A stretch of 64,000 bases of DNA from UJ101 sp965262705 (GCA_965262705.1 OZ253556.1:248001-312000), one strand, 5' to 3'; counted from the stretch's first letter, positions 17,234 to 26,300 are shown. The notes: generated by a model not told the origin, from the letters alone. A program made the numbers and translations.

Positions 17234-19444
17234 ATGCCCTTCACCCCTCAACACGATCAAATGGACTGTGGGCCTGCCTGTTTACGCATGGTTGCGGCGG
17301 CGCATGGCAAAACCTATCCTTTGGAATATCTAAGAGAAAAAGCCTTTCTCTCTCGTGAAGGCGTTTCCCTGCTCGGCATTAGCGAAGCCGCTGAACACAT
17401 TGGGTTAGAAACCTTCTCGGCTAAACTTTCTATCTCAAAACTAATCCAGCAGAAAGCCCTGCTACCCTGCATCCTCCATTGGAATCAAAACCATTTTGTC
17501 GTCCTTAGAAAAATTATAAAAAACCGCTTTTCCGGTACCCTGTATTTTCATCTTGCAGACCCTGCACATGGCAGGGTTAAACTGTCCGAAGAAAAATTTA
17601 AAAAATCATGGCTCTCTGAAAATAATAAAGGCGTAGCCTTGTTTCTTCATCCTGCTAAACCCTTTTATCAAAAACAGCCGCCCAAAGAAACCAAACTCCC
17701 CTTAAAGTATCTTTTAAAATACTTAACCCCCTACCGCCCCCGGCTCCTGCTTATGTTCCTTTTATTGCTGCTCGGCAGTGCCCTTACGCTGGTCTTTCCT
17801 TTCCTTACTCAAGCCCTTATCGACCAAGGCGTGCAGCCCAAAAACCTATCGTTTATCTCTGCCATCCTACTGGCTCAACTCGGGCTTTTTCTCGGAAACC
17901 TCACGATGGAAATTCTTCGCAACCGCCTCACCCTCTTTATCGGTACGCACCTGAGCATCACTATTATTTCTGATTTCCTCAAAAAAATGCTCCGCCTGCC
18001 CATTAAATTTTTTGATACCAAACTCATGGGCGATTTCAACCAGCGCATTCAAGACAACCGCCGCATCGAAGACTTTTTGACCTCGCAAAGCCTCCTGACC
18101 TTTTTCTCTATCCTGACCTTTTCCGTCTTCTTTGGCGTGCTGTGGTATTACAATCTGCACATCTTATTCATCTATGCCGTATTGACTTTTCTCTCCATCG
18201 GCTGGTCGTTCTATTTTCTTAAAAAACGCCGGCAACTTGATTATTTCCGTTTCCAACAGCAGAGTGAAAATCAAGAATCCATCTACGAAATGCTCAACGG
18301 GGTAACCGAGATGAAACTCAACCGATTCGAGGATTTTAAAAGAAGACAATGGGAAGGCATTCAACAGAAATTATTTAAACTCAACCTGCGGGTACTGCGC
18401 CTTGACCAATGGCAGCTCTCAGGTTTTGATTTTCTCAATCAACTCAAAAACATTTTGGTAACCTTCCTTGCTGCCCGCTTGGTAGTGCAAAATCACATGA
18501 CACTAGGAGAACTGCTGAGTATCTCCTACATCATTGGGCAGATGAATGCCCCGGTAAACCAGCTGATTAATTTTTTCCGCTCCTTGCAGGATGCCCGCCT
18601 GAGCATGGAGCGACTCAGCGAAGTACAGCATCATCCACAGGAAGAAACCAAGGGATTAAAAAATCTTCCTACTATAGAACAACCTACTGCCTCTAAGGAT
18701 GAAAAAAAAGCAATTGAGTTAAAAAACGTCTCGTTTCAATACGAAGGGCCTAAGTCGCTCTATGTATTAAAAAATATTACGATGAGCATTCCTAAGGGAA
18801 AAGTAACGGCGATTGTGGGTGCCAGCGGCAGCGGTAAAACGACTTTGATGAAACTCCTGCTCAGGTTTTATTCTCCGGTACAGGGCGAGATTTTGTACGG
18901 TGGCGAAAACCTATTGAACCTCTCGCCGAAAAGCCTGCGAGAGCATGCCGGCGTGGTGATGCAGGACGGCTATATTTTCTCTGAAAGCATTGAGCGCAAT
19001 ATCGCCATGAGCGAGGAAAAGATTGATACGGAAAAAGTAAAACAAGCGGCACAGATGGCTTGTATTGACGATTTTATAGCGGCTTTGCCGTTGAAATATC
19101 ATACGAAAATCGGGGCAGCGGGCAATGGACTTTCGGGCGGTCAGCAGCAGCGCATCCTTATTGCCCGTGCGGTGTATAAAAATCCGCCTTACCTTTTCTT
19201 TGATGAGGCAACCTCTGCCTTAGATGCTGAAAATGAAAAGAAAATCCATGAGAATCTACAAATGTTCTTCCGAGGCAAAACCGTAGTAATTATTGCCCAT
19301 CGCCTCTCAACGGTGAAAAATGCTGACCAAATTATCGTATTAAAACAAGGAAAAATGGCAGAGCGAGGTACCCACACAGAATTAGTAAAAAAACGCGGAG
19401 CGTACTTTAAACTCGTAAAAAATCAATTGGAGTTGGGAAAATAA
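17234..19444 (+). CDS. Peptidase-containing ABC exporter (C39 peptidase, TM, ATPase)
   Basis: 736 residues. The C39 peptidase is complete: Cys12 in MDCGPACL, His87 in NQNHFVV and Asp109 in LADPAHG. Six TM helices follow (about 165-460). The ATPase has Walker A VGASGSGKTT (about 528-537), signature LSGGQQQR (from 633), Walker B YLFFDEATSALD (about 653-664) and the H-loop IIAHRLS. It should remove the leader after GG and pump the core across the inner membrane. Codon use is clearly more GC-rich than in the adjacent maturase, so the two genes probably have different histories. No HlyD-like adaptor or TolC gene is present, so outer-membrane transfer must use another route, perhaps the neighbouring barrel. 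Confidence 0.93.
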   Translation: MPFTPQHDQMDCGPACLRMVAAAHGKTYPLEYLREKAFLSREGVSLLGISEAAEHIGLETFSAKLSISKLIQQKALLPCILHWNQNHFVVLRKIIKNRFSGTLYFHLADPAHGRVKLSEEKFKKSWLSENNKGVALFLHPAKPFYQKQPPKETKLPLKYLLKYLTPYRPRLLLMFLLLLLGSALTLVFPFLTQALIDQGVQPKNLSFISAILLAQLGLFLGNLTMEILRNRLTLFIGTHLSITIISDFLKKMLRLPIKFFDTKLMGDFNQRIQDNRRIEDFLTSQSLLTFFSILTFSVFFGVLWYYNLHILFIYAVLTFLSIGWSFYFLKKRRQLDYFRFQQQSENQESIYEMLNGVTEMKLNRFEDFKRRQWEGIQQKLFKLNLRVLRLDQWQLSGFDFLNQLKNILVTFLAARLVVQNHMTLGELLSISYIIGQMNAPVNQLINFFRSLQDARLSMERLSEVQHHPQEETKGLKNLPTIEQPTASKDEKKAIELKNVSFQYEGPKSLYVLKNITMSIPKGKVTAIVGASGSGKTTLMKLLLRFYSPVQGEILYGGENLLNLSPKSLREHAGVVMQDGYIFSESIERNIAMSEEKIDTEKVKQAAQMACIDDFIAALPLKYHTKIGAAGNGLSGGQQQRILIARAVYKNPPYLFFDEATSALDAENEKKIHENLQMFFRGKTVVIIAHRLSTVKNADQIIVLKQGKMAERGTHTELVKKRGAYFKLVKNQLELGK

Positions 19445-19450
19445 AGGCGT

Positions 19451-19650
19451 GAGACCGTTACAAAAAGTACTCTTTCAACTGCAAGTGAGTGCAAGTTAAA
19501 AGTCTTGATATCGCTGCAGAACACAAAAAAGTATGAAAAAGAAAGCATCTAACTTCAAACTGCTTACTTACTTCGACAGGTGGTTACTGAGCCTAGTCGA
19601 AGTGCTCAATACAAGCATTTTTTTGTTAGCGTGCTTTTTGCAACGGTCTC
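19451..19650. mobile_element. GAGACC element copy, chimeric, 200 bp
   Basis: It starts GAGACCGTTACAAAAAG and ends GCTTTTTGCAACGGTCTC. The left 30 bases follow one orientation of the family, then at about 19520 the sequence switches to GCAGAACACAAAAAAGTATG, the opposite end, so two copies have recombined. It separates the exporter gene from convergent trxB. Confidence 0.85.
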
Positions 19651-19689
19651 GTCTCATACCTATGTAGAACTTATTCATTAGATTAACTA

Positions 19690-20661
19690 TCAAGTGTATT
19701 TAAAATGTGGGGTATTTAGACCCGCGAGATAGCGCTCTGCATCCATTGCGGCTATACAGCCACTGGCGGCTGCTGTAACCGCCTGGCGATAAACAGAATC
19801 TTGTACATCTCCGGCAGCAAAAACGCCCGGCAAAAGTGTTTTTGAACTCCCTTTTTCAGTTATCAGGTAGCCTGATTCATCCATTTCTAACTGTCCTGTA
19901 AACAAATCCGTATTGGGCTTGTGACCAATAGCTGAAAAATAACCGTCCACTTTAATCTCTTTCTTGTGCCCCGTTTGATTATTTATCACAAGTACTCCTT
20001 CTACTACCTTTTCTCCCAAAATTTCTTCTACTTCCGTGTTGAATAATATTTCTAAATTTTCAGTTTTTTCAATGCGATGTACCATAGCTTTGGAAGCGCG
20101 AAATACATTGCGTCGAACTGCCAGATAAACCTTTCTACAAAGGTTAGCAAGATAAGTTGATTCTTCTGCTGCAGTATCTCCCCCGCCAACCACTATTACA
20201 TCTTTTCCTTTGTAAAAAAAACCATCACAGGTTGCACAGGCAGAAACCCCTCCTCCCATTAATCTTTTTTCACTTTCTAATCCGAGATATTTTGCTGAAG
20301 CACCCGTAGAAATAATTACGGTTTGCGCTTCTATCGTTTTATCTCCCTTATCGTCACTAATTGTTAAAGTGTGCATTCCACCTTTTTCTTTTGAAAAAAT
20401 GATTTTGGTAACAGTTCCGAATTGTACCTTCGTTCCAAAACGCTCAGCTTGTTGTTTTAAATCTTCCATCATCTCAGGACCTGTAACTCCGAGAGGATAA
20501 CCCGGAAAATTATCTACCTCCGTTGTAGTAGTTAACTGTCCGCCCATCTGCATTCCGGTATATATTACCGGCTTTAAGTCTGCCCTTGCTGCATAAATAG
20601 CTGCGGTATAGCCTGCAGGCCCTGAGCCGATGATTAATGTTTTTACTTTTTCCTTTGGCAT
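19690..20661 (-). CDS. trxB: Thioredoxin reductase
   Basis: 323 residues, the normal length. FAD-binding GSGPAGYTAAIYAARA lies at the N-terminus, the redox-active pair is CATC within GVSACATCDGFFYKG (about 137-140), and the NADPH-binding glycine motif is VVVGGGDTAAEES (about 155-167). The second FAD contact GVFAAGDVQD is near the C-terminus. It reduces thioredoxin with NADPH in the cytoplasm. It is alone on its strand, with the rhomboid genes about 90 bases upstream. Confidence 0.95.
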   Translation of the reverse strand: MPKEKVKTLIIGSGPAGYTAAIYAARADLKPVIYTGMQMGGQLTTTTEVDNFPGYPLGVTGPEMMEDLKQQAERFGTKVQFGTVTKIIFSKEKGGMHTLTISDDKGDKTIEAQTVIISTGASAKYLGLESEKRLMGGGVSACATCDGFFYKGKDVIVVGGGDTAAEESTYLANLCRKVYLAVRRNVFRASKAMVHRIEKTENLEILFNTEVEEILGEKVVEGVLVINNQTGHKKEIKVDGYFSAIGHKPNTDLFTGQLEMDESGYLITEKGSSKTLLPGVFAAGDVQDSVYRQAVTAAASGCIAAMDAERYLAGLNTPHFKYT

Positions 20662-20721
20662 ATTTTTAATTTTATAATCTTATTCTTCTTTATTATCTAG
20701 AATAAAAAATAAATCTCATTT

Positions 20722-20751
20722 GAGACCTTTGCAAAGCAGATAAAAAAGCGT
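20722..20751. repeat. Terminal fragment of the GAGACC element
   Basis: GAGACCTTTGCAAAGCAGATAAAAAAGCG equals one end of the family; the rest is missing, and the rhomboid coding sequence begins immediately. The fragment may have replaced the original 3' end of that gene. Confidence 0.55.
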
Positions 20752-21620
20752 TAATATCCTTTTTGGTTAAATAAAAACGACTTTTCCTCTTTTGTAAGGC
20801 TTTCATATCCAGATTTAGAGATTTTATCTAATATTCTATTGATTTTCTCTTGATTTTTTTTCTTTCTACTATTAAATTCTTCATCTGTTTTAGGCACACG
20901 TTGTTTTTTAACAGTATGATGTGAATAAGCAGTAAAAGTTTGTTTAAACAGGTTCATAGTCCTGTTTAAGATTTGCCCTATTTTGTCTCCTCGGTTAAAT
21001 TGCCTCAAGTAAAAATAACCGATGAATACGCCCCCCAGATGCGACCAGATTCCCCCTTCGTTTATTTTATGGTTGAGTTGTATTAAATTCAAAATAACGA
21101 AAAAAACGGCAATATGCCATAACTTTACTGAAAATAAGCCGAAAAGGCGTATCTCCTGATTAGGCTGATAAGAAATGACCATCGTCATAATAGCATAGAT
21201 GGATGCCGATGCACCGAGTAGAGAACGGCTCGTATTAAACATGGGAAACAAATGTGCTAGTAAAAGAAAAAAAACACCTCCGCTGATGGCACCCAGAATA
21301 TAAACATTTAAAAATGTTTTTTCTGAGAAATAATATAAAAAAAACTGCCCAAAATAATAAAGAAAGAGCATGTTGGATATAAGATGAAAAAGGTCATCGG
21401 GTGAGTGAACAAAAGAATAAGTCAAAAGCGTCCATGGTTTGAATAGTAAGGAATCGCGATCATTCAAAACTACCCAGTTTAATATATTGTTAAACCCCAA
21501 AACACTAGTTAGCAACAATAAAATGAATAATATTACATTGATATAAATCAATTTAGTAGCTATATTGGCTTGTTTAAACTGTGCTTTTTGCTGGTCAAAA
21601 AAAGTCATAAGAAAACGCAA
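20751..21620 (-). CDS. Rhomboid-family intramembrane serine protease (GlpG-like), copy 1
   Basis: 289 residues with six predicted TM helices. The HxxxN element of TM2 reads HLISNMLFLYYFG, the catalytic Ser lies in LLGASASIYAI (the family has GxSG; here GASA), and the catalytic His in IWSHLGGVFIGY. A 75-residue basic cytoplasmic tail follows the last helix. It sits one base after the stop of a second rhomboid gene on the same strand. The GxSA form departs slightly from the consensus, so activity is likely but not certain. An alternative start is the Met at residue 5. Confidence 0.85.
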   Translation of the reverse strand: MRFLMTFFDQQKAQFKQANIATKLIYINVILFILLLLTSVLGFNNILNWVVLNDRDSLLFKPWTLLTYSFVHSPDDLFHLISNMLFLYYFGQFFLYYFSEKTFLNVYILGAISGGVFFLLLAHLFPMFNTSRSLLGASASIYAIMTMVISYQPNQEIRLFGLFSVKLWHIAVFFVILNLIQLNHKINEGGIWSHLGGVFIGYFYLRQFNRGDKIGQILNRTMNLFKQTFTAYSHHTVKKQRVPKTDEEFNSRKKKNQEKINRILDKISKSGYESLTKEEKSFLFNQKGY

Positions 21621-21621
21621 T

Positions 21622-22353
21622 TTAATTTACACGAAAACGATTTTTCTTCCAAGCTCGTATGAAAATAAATCCAAAAGCCGCTCCACCCAAATGAGCCAGA
21701 TGAGCTACATTATCTTGTTGATTGTTTGAGTATTGTTGATATAACTCAAGAAATATAATAATCGGGATAAAGTATTTGGCTTTTAATGGAATTGGAGGAA
21801 ATAAAAGCATGAGTTCGGCATTAGGATAGAGTATTCCAAAAGCTACCAAGACACCGTATAAAGCACCGGAAGCCCCAACCATCGGGGTAGTGTAAATGGC
21901 GGAAAGTTTCAAAAGGGTTTCTGAGCCGTTATAGACTTTTCCTACGGGAACTTTTTTTATATCCTCTAAAGTTATTCCGCCGATAGGTAATTGCGAAATA
22001 ATACTTTGCACTTCAAAATAATGAAATAGATTATAGCAGATATAAGCTCCCAGACCGGCAAAAAAATAAAGGCAAAGATACTTATTTGTTCCTATCGTAT
22101 TTTCAACCGCAGCACCAAACATCCAAAGTGCAAACATATTAAAAAGGATATGTACGATGCTCCCGTGCATAAACATGTGCGTGATGATTTGCCAGGGACG
22201 AAAATAGGTCGAGTCAGGATAAAAACCCCCAAGTAAGACCGTTAAATCCGCAATATTGGAAGAGGCAAAAGCATAAGTAGAGAAGAAGAATAAAATATTA
22301 ATAATCAGTAGATTTTTTGTTGCAGAAGGTATCCTGCGGTTATATCCCATCAT
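21622..22353 (-). CDS. Rhomboid-family intramembrane serine protease, copy 2
   Basis: 243 residues. The motifs are canonical: HILFNMFALWMFG (TM2), GASGALYGVLVAFG with catalytic Ser (TM4) and AHLAHLGGAAFGFIF with catalytic His (TM6). An extra loop of about 45 residues (IISQLPIGGITLEDIKKVPVG) before TM4 is typical of Flavobacteriia members. Its start overlaps the mutL stop by 4 bases, so mutL, this gene, rhomboid copy 1 and probably trxB form one transcript. Confidence 0.92.
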   Translation of the reverse strand: MMGYNRRIPSATKNLLIINILFFFSTYAFASSNIADLTVLLGGFYPDSTYFRPWQIITHMFMHGSIVHILFNMFALWMFGAAVENTIGTNKYLCLYFFAGLGAYICYNLFHYFEVQSIISQLPIGGITLEDIKKVPVGKVYNGSETLLKLSAIYTTPMVGASGALYGVLVAFGILYPNAELMLLFPPIPLKAKYFIPIIIFLELYQQYSNNQQDNVAHLAHLGGAAFGFIFIRAWKKNRFRVN

Positions 22354-24179
22354 GTGCCTAACTGTTTTTCAATAAAATTTAAGTTCAAATTTAAGAAAAT
22401 ACTTTTCCCCTCAGGCGAAAAATTAGGATTTGAGGTGGCAAAAAGTGACTCAATCAAATGTTTAACTTCATCTTGAGCAAGTAAATGACCTCGTTTAACT
22501 GCAGTAGCTTTTGCCATTTTTAAAGATATATCTTCTATTATGCTAAAAGTGGCTTCATTCATCGGTTTTTCCATTAATTGCTCTATAATATTTTTGACTT
22601 GTGAAGATTCAACATTAGCAGGAACAGTTTTTACGGATATTGTATTATCTAAAATCTCTATGTGAAACCCCAGTTGAGCAAGCGTGGGCTTAATTTCTTC
22701 CATTATGCTTTTTTCAAGTTCAGTAACAGGAATAGTAAGCGGAAACATTAAGTGTTGACCGCTTATCTGATGCTGCTCAAATTGAGAAAGATATTGTTCA
22801 AATAGAACACGTTGATGTGCACGGTACTGATCTATTACAGCTATGCCTGAAGAAGTTTGTAACAAAAGATATTTTTGATGTATTTGCAGGCTTTTTTCTC
22901 CTGAGATGTTTTGAAGATTAAAAATATCAGAATCTGTCAGCGCTTCACTCTTACCAGAAACACGAATGGCCGGATTTGTAACTGTTGGGGAAGGAGTAGA
23001 TTCTTCTGTTGTGAAAGATTGATAAAATGCTTTCGTTTTTTCTTTTGCTTTTAAAGAAGGCTTTCCTTCTTTTTTAAAAGGATTAAAATTCGGGTCTACG
23101 CGAATAACAGGCGTTTTGATTGGGCGATTTTTATTTTTAAGCGGAATATCAAGGGCAGGATTAAGCCCAAAATCTAAACTCGGTGCAATGTTATACTGCC
23201 CTAATGAATGTTTAATAACTGAACGAAGAATAGCGAAAAGGCTATACTCGTCATCAAATTTAATTTCTGTTTTAGTAGGATGAATATTAATATCTATTCG
23301 TTTAGGATTAATTTCTAACTGAATAAAATATCCCGGATAATAGTCACGGGGCAATAATTTATCAAACGCTTCAACTACGGCTTTGTGTAAATAAGCGTTT
23401 CTAATAAAGCGATTGTTTACAAAAAAAAACTGATTTCCTCGTTTTTTCTTCGCCCCTTCCGGTTTAACTACAAACCCTTTAACCACAACTAAATCTGTAT
23501 TTTCATCCAACGGTACCAACTGCTCGTTTTGTTTTCGACCGAAAACAGCAGCAATTCTTTGCCTAAAAGTTCCTTTTGATAACTTGAAAAGTTCATTTCT
23601 ATTATGATGTAATGAAAAAGCAATGGGTGAATACGCTAAGCACACCCGATGAAATTCATCTATAATATGGTGCATTTCTACCTGATTACTCTTTAGAAAA
23701 TTGCGGCGCGCTGGAATATTAAAAAATAAATTTCTAACCGAAACAATCGTACCTAGGGGCGTTTGAGCTACTTTTTGTTCCTTTACTTGACTTCCCTCAA
23801 TACGAATATAATGCCCCAGGTCTTCCTCTACTGTTCTTGTTTTGAGTTCTACTTGTGCTACTGCTGCAATGGAAGCCAACGCTTCGCCTCGGAAACCTTT
23901 AGTGTTAATAGAAAGTATATCCTCTGTGGTACGTATTTTTGAAGTAGCATGCCGTTCAAAACACATTCTAGCATCAGTAGCCGACATGCCTTTTCCATTG
24001 TCTATCAATTGAATAAGAGACCTCCCGGCGTTTTCTATGACGAGTTTAATTTTTGTAGCACCGGCATCAATAGCATTTTCTAATAGCTCTTTAACAACAG
24101 ATGCTGGCCGTTGCACTACTTCGCCAGCTGCAATCTGGTTAGCAACTGCATCGGGCAACAATTGGATAATATCACTCAT
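22350..24179 (-). CDS. mutL: DNA mismatch repair protein MutL
   Basis: 609 residues. The GHKL ATPase is complete: ELLENAIDAGA, LIDNGKGM, HATSKI and TKGFRGEALASIAAV in the first 110 residues, then the ribosomal-S5-like domain (IHPTKTEIKF about 290). A linker rich in Lys/Pro leads to the dimerisation domain. The place where nicking MutLs carry DQHA(x)2E(x)4E reads DQYRAHQRVLFE, so most endonuclease residues are absent, as in other Bacteroidota proteins that I recall. It overlaps both neighbours by 4 bases, indicating coupled translation. Confidence 0.95.
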   Translation of the reverse strand: MSDIIQLLPDAVANQIAAGEVVQRPASVVKELLENAIDAGATKIKLVIENAGRSLIQLIDNGKGMSATDARMCFERHATSKIRTTEDILSINTKGFRGEALASIAAVAQVELKTRTVEEDLGHYIRIEGSQVKEQKVAQTPLGTIVSVRNLFFNIPARRNFLKSNQVEMHHIIDEFHRVCLAYSPIAFSLHHNRNELFKLSKGTFRQRIAAVFGRKQNEQLVPLDENTDLVVVKGFVVKPEGAKKKRGNQFFFVNNRFIRNAYLHKAVVEAFDKLLPRDYYPGYFIQLEINPKRIDINIHPTKTEIKFDDEYSLFAILRSVIKHSLGQYNIAPSLDFGLNPALDIPLKNKNRPIKTPVIRVDPNFNPFKKEGKPSLKAKEKTKAFYQSFTTEESTPSPTVTNPAIRVSGKSEALTDSDIFNLQNISGEKSLQIHQKYLLLQTSSGIAVIDQYRAHQRVLFEQYLSQFEQHQISGQHLMFPLTIPVTELEKSIMEEIKPTLAQLGFHIEILDNTISVKTVPANVESSQVKNIIEQLMEKPMNEATFSIIEDISLKMAKATAVKRGHLLAQDEVKHLIESLFATSNPNFSPEGKSIFLNLNLNFIEKQLGT

Positions 24180-24523
24180 AAAATTTTACCGAAAACAGCA
24201 GTTAAATTAAACCCAAACAGGATCAAAATAAGAACTACTAGTGCACACAAAATCAACAAGACCGTTTTTGAACTATTATATCTTGCGCGATAAGTATGCC
24301 GAAATTGAATCCTTACTTTTTCTTCATTAGCGTTTAGGGGACTGCTTATTTCATCCTCTAAAATACTTTTTTTATTATCAAATTTTTTATCCACATAAGA
24401 TTCTGCATAACTCATCCGCCCAATAGAACGATAAAGGAGATTAAACTTTTTATTGTCTCCGTAGCGGGGCATATAGTGAAATTGCTTTGCTTTTCGTTGC
24501 TTTATAAATAATCGACTGAACAT
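24176..24523 (-). CDS. Conserved small membrane protein downstream of the element, upstream of mutL
   Basis: The likely start is ATG 24523 (115 residues, MFSRLFIKQRKAK); a longer frame back to 24598 only runs into the repeat element. The soluble part is basic (YMPRYGDNKKFNLLYRSIG), followed by one C-terminal TM helix (TVLLILCALVVLILILFGF). Similar short proteins precede mutL in Flavobacteriia, and I know no function. Its stop overlaps the mutL start by 4 bases, so it is the first gene of that operon. Confidence 0.7.
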   Translation of the reverse strand: MFSRLFIKQRKAKQFHYMPRYGDNKKFNLLYRSIGRMSYAESYVDKKFDNKKSILEDEISSPLNANEEKVRIQFRHTYRARYNSSKTVLLILCALVVLILILFGFNLTAVFGKIL

Positions 24524-24578
24524 AATAACCAACTTGCTGTAATTACAAAGATATAAAAAAAAGATATAAAAAGAATAC

Positions 24579-24741
24579 GAGACCTTTGCACAATACATAA
24601 AAAAGCATGAAAACTTTGAGCTTTAGCTTCAAACTGCTTCCTTCTCAAAAAATTAAAATCCTCACAACCCAAAGGTTGCTCCGGTGTTTAATTTTTATCG
24701 GGCATTGCATTTTTTGTTAGAGTACTTTTTGCAATGGTCTC
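24579..24741. mobile_element. GAGACC element copy, 163 bp
   Basis: It starts GAGACCTTTGCACAATACATAAAAAAGC and ends TACTTTTTGCAATGGTCTC, close to the short 165-bp form. It separates the mutL operon from the DUF4212 relic, at just the place where the symporter large-subunit gene would be expected. Confidence 0.85.
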
Positions 24742-24785
24742 ATTTTATGTTATTTTTCTTTTTAAAAGCAAAGAGACTAGTTAGT

Positions 24786-25050
24786 TTATTCATCATCATA
24801 ACCGTATTTTTTATCTAGTTTATTCATAAGCCTTACATAGATGAAAATAAGAATGACAAATACGTAAATGGCGCCTTGCTGAGCGAACCAAAATCCTAGT
24901 TTAAATCCGCCCAGGCGAATGGCATCTAATGATTCTTTAAATAAAATCCCCGCTCCGAAAGAAACGATGAACCATATCATCAATTAGTATAATCAAATAT
25001 TTTAGATTTTCTCTCCAATAAGCCTTACTTTTTTCTCTATTTGATTCCAT
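24786..25050 (-). pseudogene. Frameshifted DUF4212 small subunit of a sodium/solute symporter
   Basis: Read from ATG 25050, the first frame gives MESNREKSKAYWRENLKYLI, the normal N-terminus of DUF4212 proteins. Near 24980 one extra base moves the rest into the next frame, which continues MIWFIVSFGAGILF and then the family hallmark LGGFKLGFWFAQQGAIYVFVI, ending at 24786. Joined, the two parts give about 88 residues, the usual size. The start lies 14 bases after the porin stop. The partner SSS-family large subunit, normally next downstream, is absent. The gene is therefore probably a relic; a sequencing error is the alternative. Confidence 0.75.
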
Positions 25051-25064
25051 AATTTAACGAATTT

Positions 25065-26300
25065 TTATAAATAAATCATCGCTTGAAGCGTTATGATATT
25101 CTTATTTTGGTATATCGGATTGCCCTTGCCGTAATTTTGATTTTTGTACTCCAAGGTTAATTTTGAGTTATTTCCACTCAAATAAGCGTTAATGCCGATT
25201 CCCAATACATTGTAATTATCATTTATGGCATCGTAATTATTTATACCGTAGGATATATAGGGTTGATAGCGCGTTTTATTTTTATTACCTGCAAAAAGAT
25301 ATCCTGCATGACCGTAAATCATATTTCCTGTTCCGTAGGCACTGTATAAATAATTTTTACCATAATCATTACTTTGAAAAGTGCCATAGAGCGTTAAGGC
25401 ACTTCCGTTAAGCAGCGGTGCATCATAAAAAGCATCTATTGCAAAGATGGCTACATCCTCCCCTATTGGATTATTCAAGTCATTTAAACGAACCGAACCT
25501 TTCGGATGATAGAAAAAACCGGCGCCTATGTTAAACACCTTCTTTTCACCCAGATATGTGCCTACTTTAGACGGTAATAACTTTGATTCTTGGTCAAAAA
25601 AATGATAATCAAAATATCCGGCATAAGTTTTTCCGGCGTTTTTCGACCCCAATAAGCGTCTTCCTGCGTACACGGCTTGATCAGCTAAAGGATCTCTACT
25701 ATCAAGACCATTGGTAATTGCGTCGTTAATGGCCAATCGATACTGTAATTTACCCAGGTTCCCTTTAGCAAATATACCCACATGGCGATTGGATTGGCCG
25801 CTTAAACCGAGTGTAGCCCAAGATTGACGATTGTTATCCATCGTTAGCGTATTTAAGGAACTTTGATTATTTAATCGAGAGACCCCATTGAGATTATGTA
25901 GCCCGCCTCCTATTGATAAATGTTTATTTACGTTATATTGTATCCAGGCATCGTGCATAAATAATTGAGAACCCTCTCCCTTCCCTGTAGGGCTTAAAGA
26001 ATTATCGTTTAAATTGCCCAATCCGAAATGTGTGAGAATTAAAAACTTTTCATTGATTTGAGAATATAATAGAAAACGGGCGCGACGCAAGTTAAAATTT
26101 ATTGCACTTTGATTATCCTTAGCATCGGCATCATATTTTGCCTGCACCTGACCCCAGGAAATAAAACGAAGATATTTTTTACCGGTTTCATCAAATTTGA
26201 TTTTAAATCCTCCGTTATAGTCAGATGAGCTTTGTGCACAGGCAAAAGATAGACAAAGAAATAATAAAATAACAGTTAGAATAGAAAATAATTTTTTCAT
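25065..26300 (-). CDS. Porin, phosphate-selective porin O/P type
   Basis: 411 residues. A signal peptide ends in FACAQ. The mature N-terminus (FKIKFDETGKKYLRFISWGQVQAKY) and SAINFNLRRARFLLYSQINEKFLILTHFG match the OprO/OprP-like porins of Bacteroidota; the protein ends in a barrel strand ITLQAMIYL. In relatives, such a porin precedes a DUF4212/SSS acetate-type symporter pair, and here the frameshifted DUF4212 gene follows by 14 bases. It should form a diffusion pore in the outer membrane; selectivity cannot be read from the sequence. Confidence 0.8.
   Translation of the reverse strand: MKKLFSILTVILLFLCLSFACAQSSSDYNGGFKIKFDETGKKYLRFISWGQVQAKYDADAKDNQSAINFNLRRARFLLYSQINEKFLILTHFGLGNLNDNSLSPTGKGEGSQLFMHDAWIQYNVNKHLSIGGGLHNLNGVSRLNNQSSLNTLTMDNNRQSWATLGLSGQSNRHVGIFAKGNLGKLQYRLAINDAITNGLDSRDPLADQAVYAGRRLLGSKNAGKTYAGYFDYHFFDQESKLLPSKVGTYLGEKKVFNIGAGFFYHPKGSVRLNDLNNPIGEDVAIFAIDAFYDAPLLNGSALTLYGTFQSNDYGKNYLYSAYGTGNMIYGHAGYLFAGNKNKTRYQPYISYGINNYDAINDNYNVLGIGINAYLSGNNSKLTLEYKNQNYGKGNPIYQNKNIITLQAMIYL

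Noticed and set aside
22350..24179. MutL with lost endonuclease motif as a special finding
   Set aside because: DQYRAHQRVLFE instead of DQHA(x)2E(x)4E is, as far as I recall, common in Bacteroidota MutL, so not remarkable.
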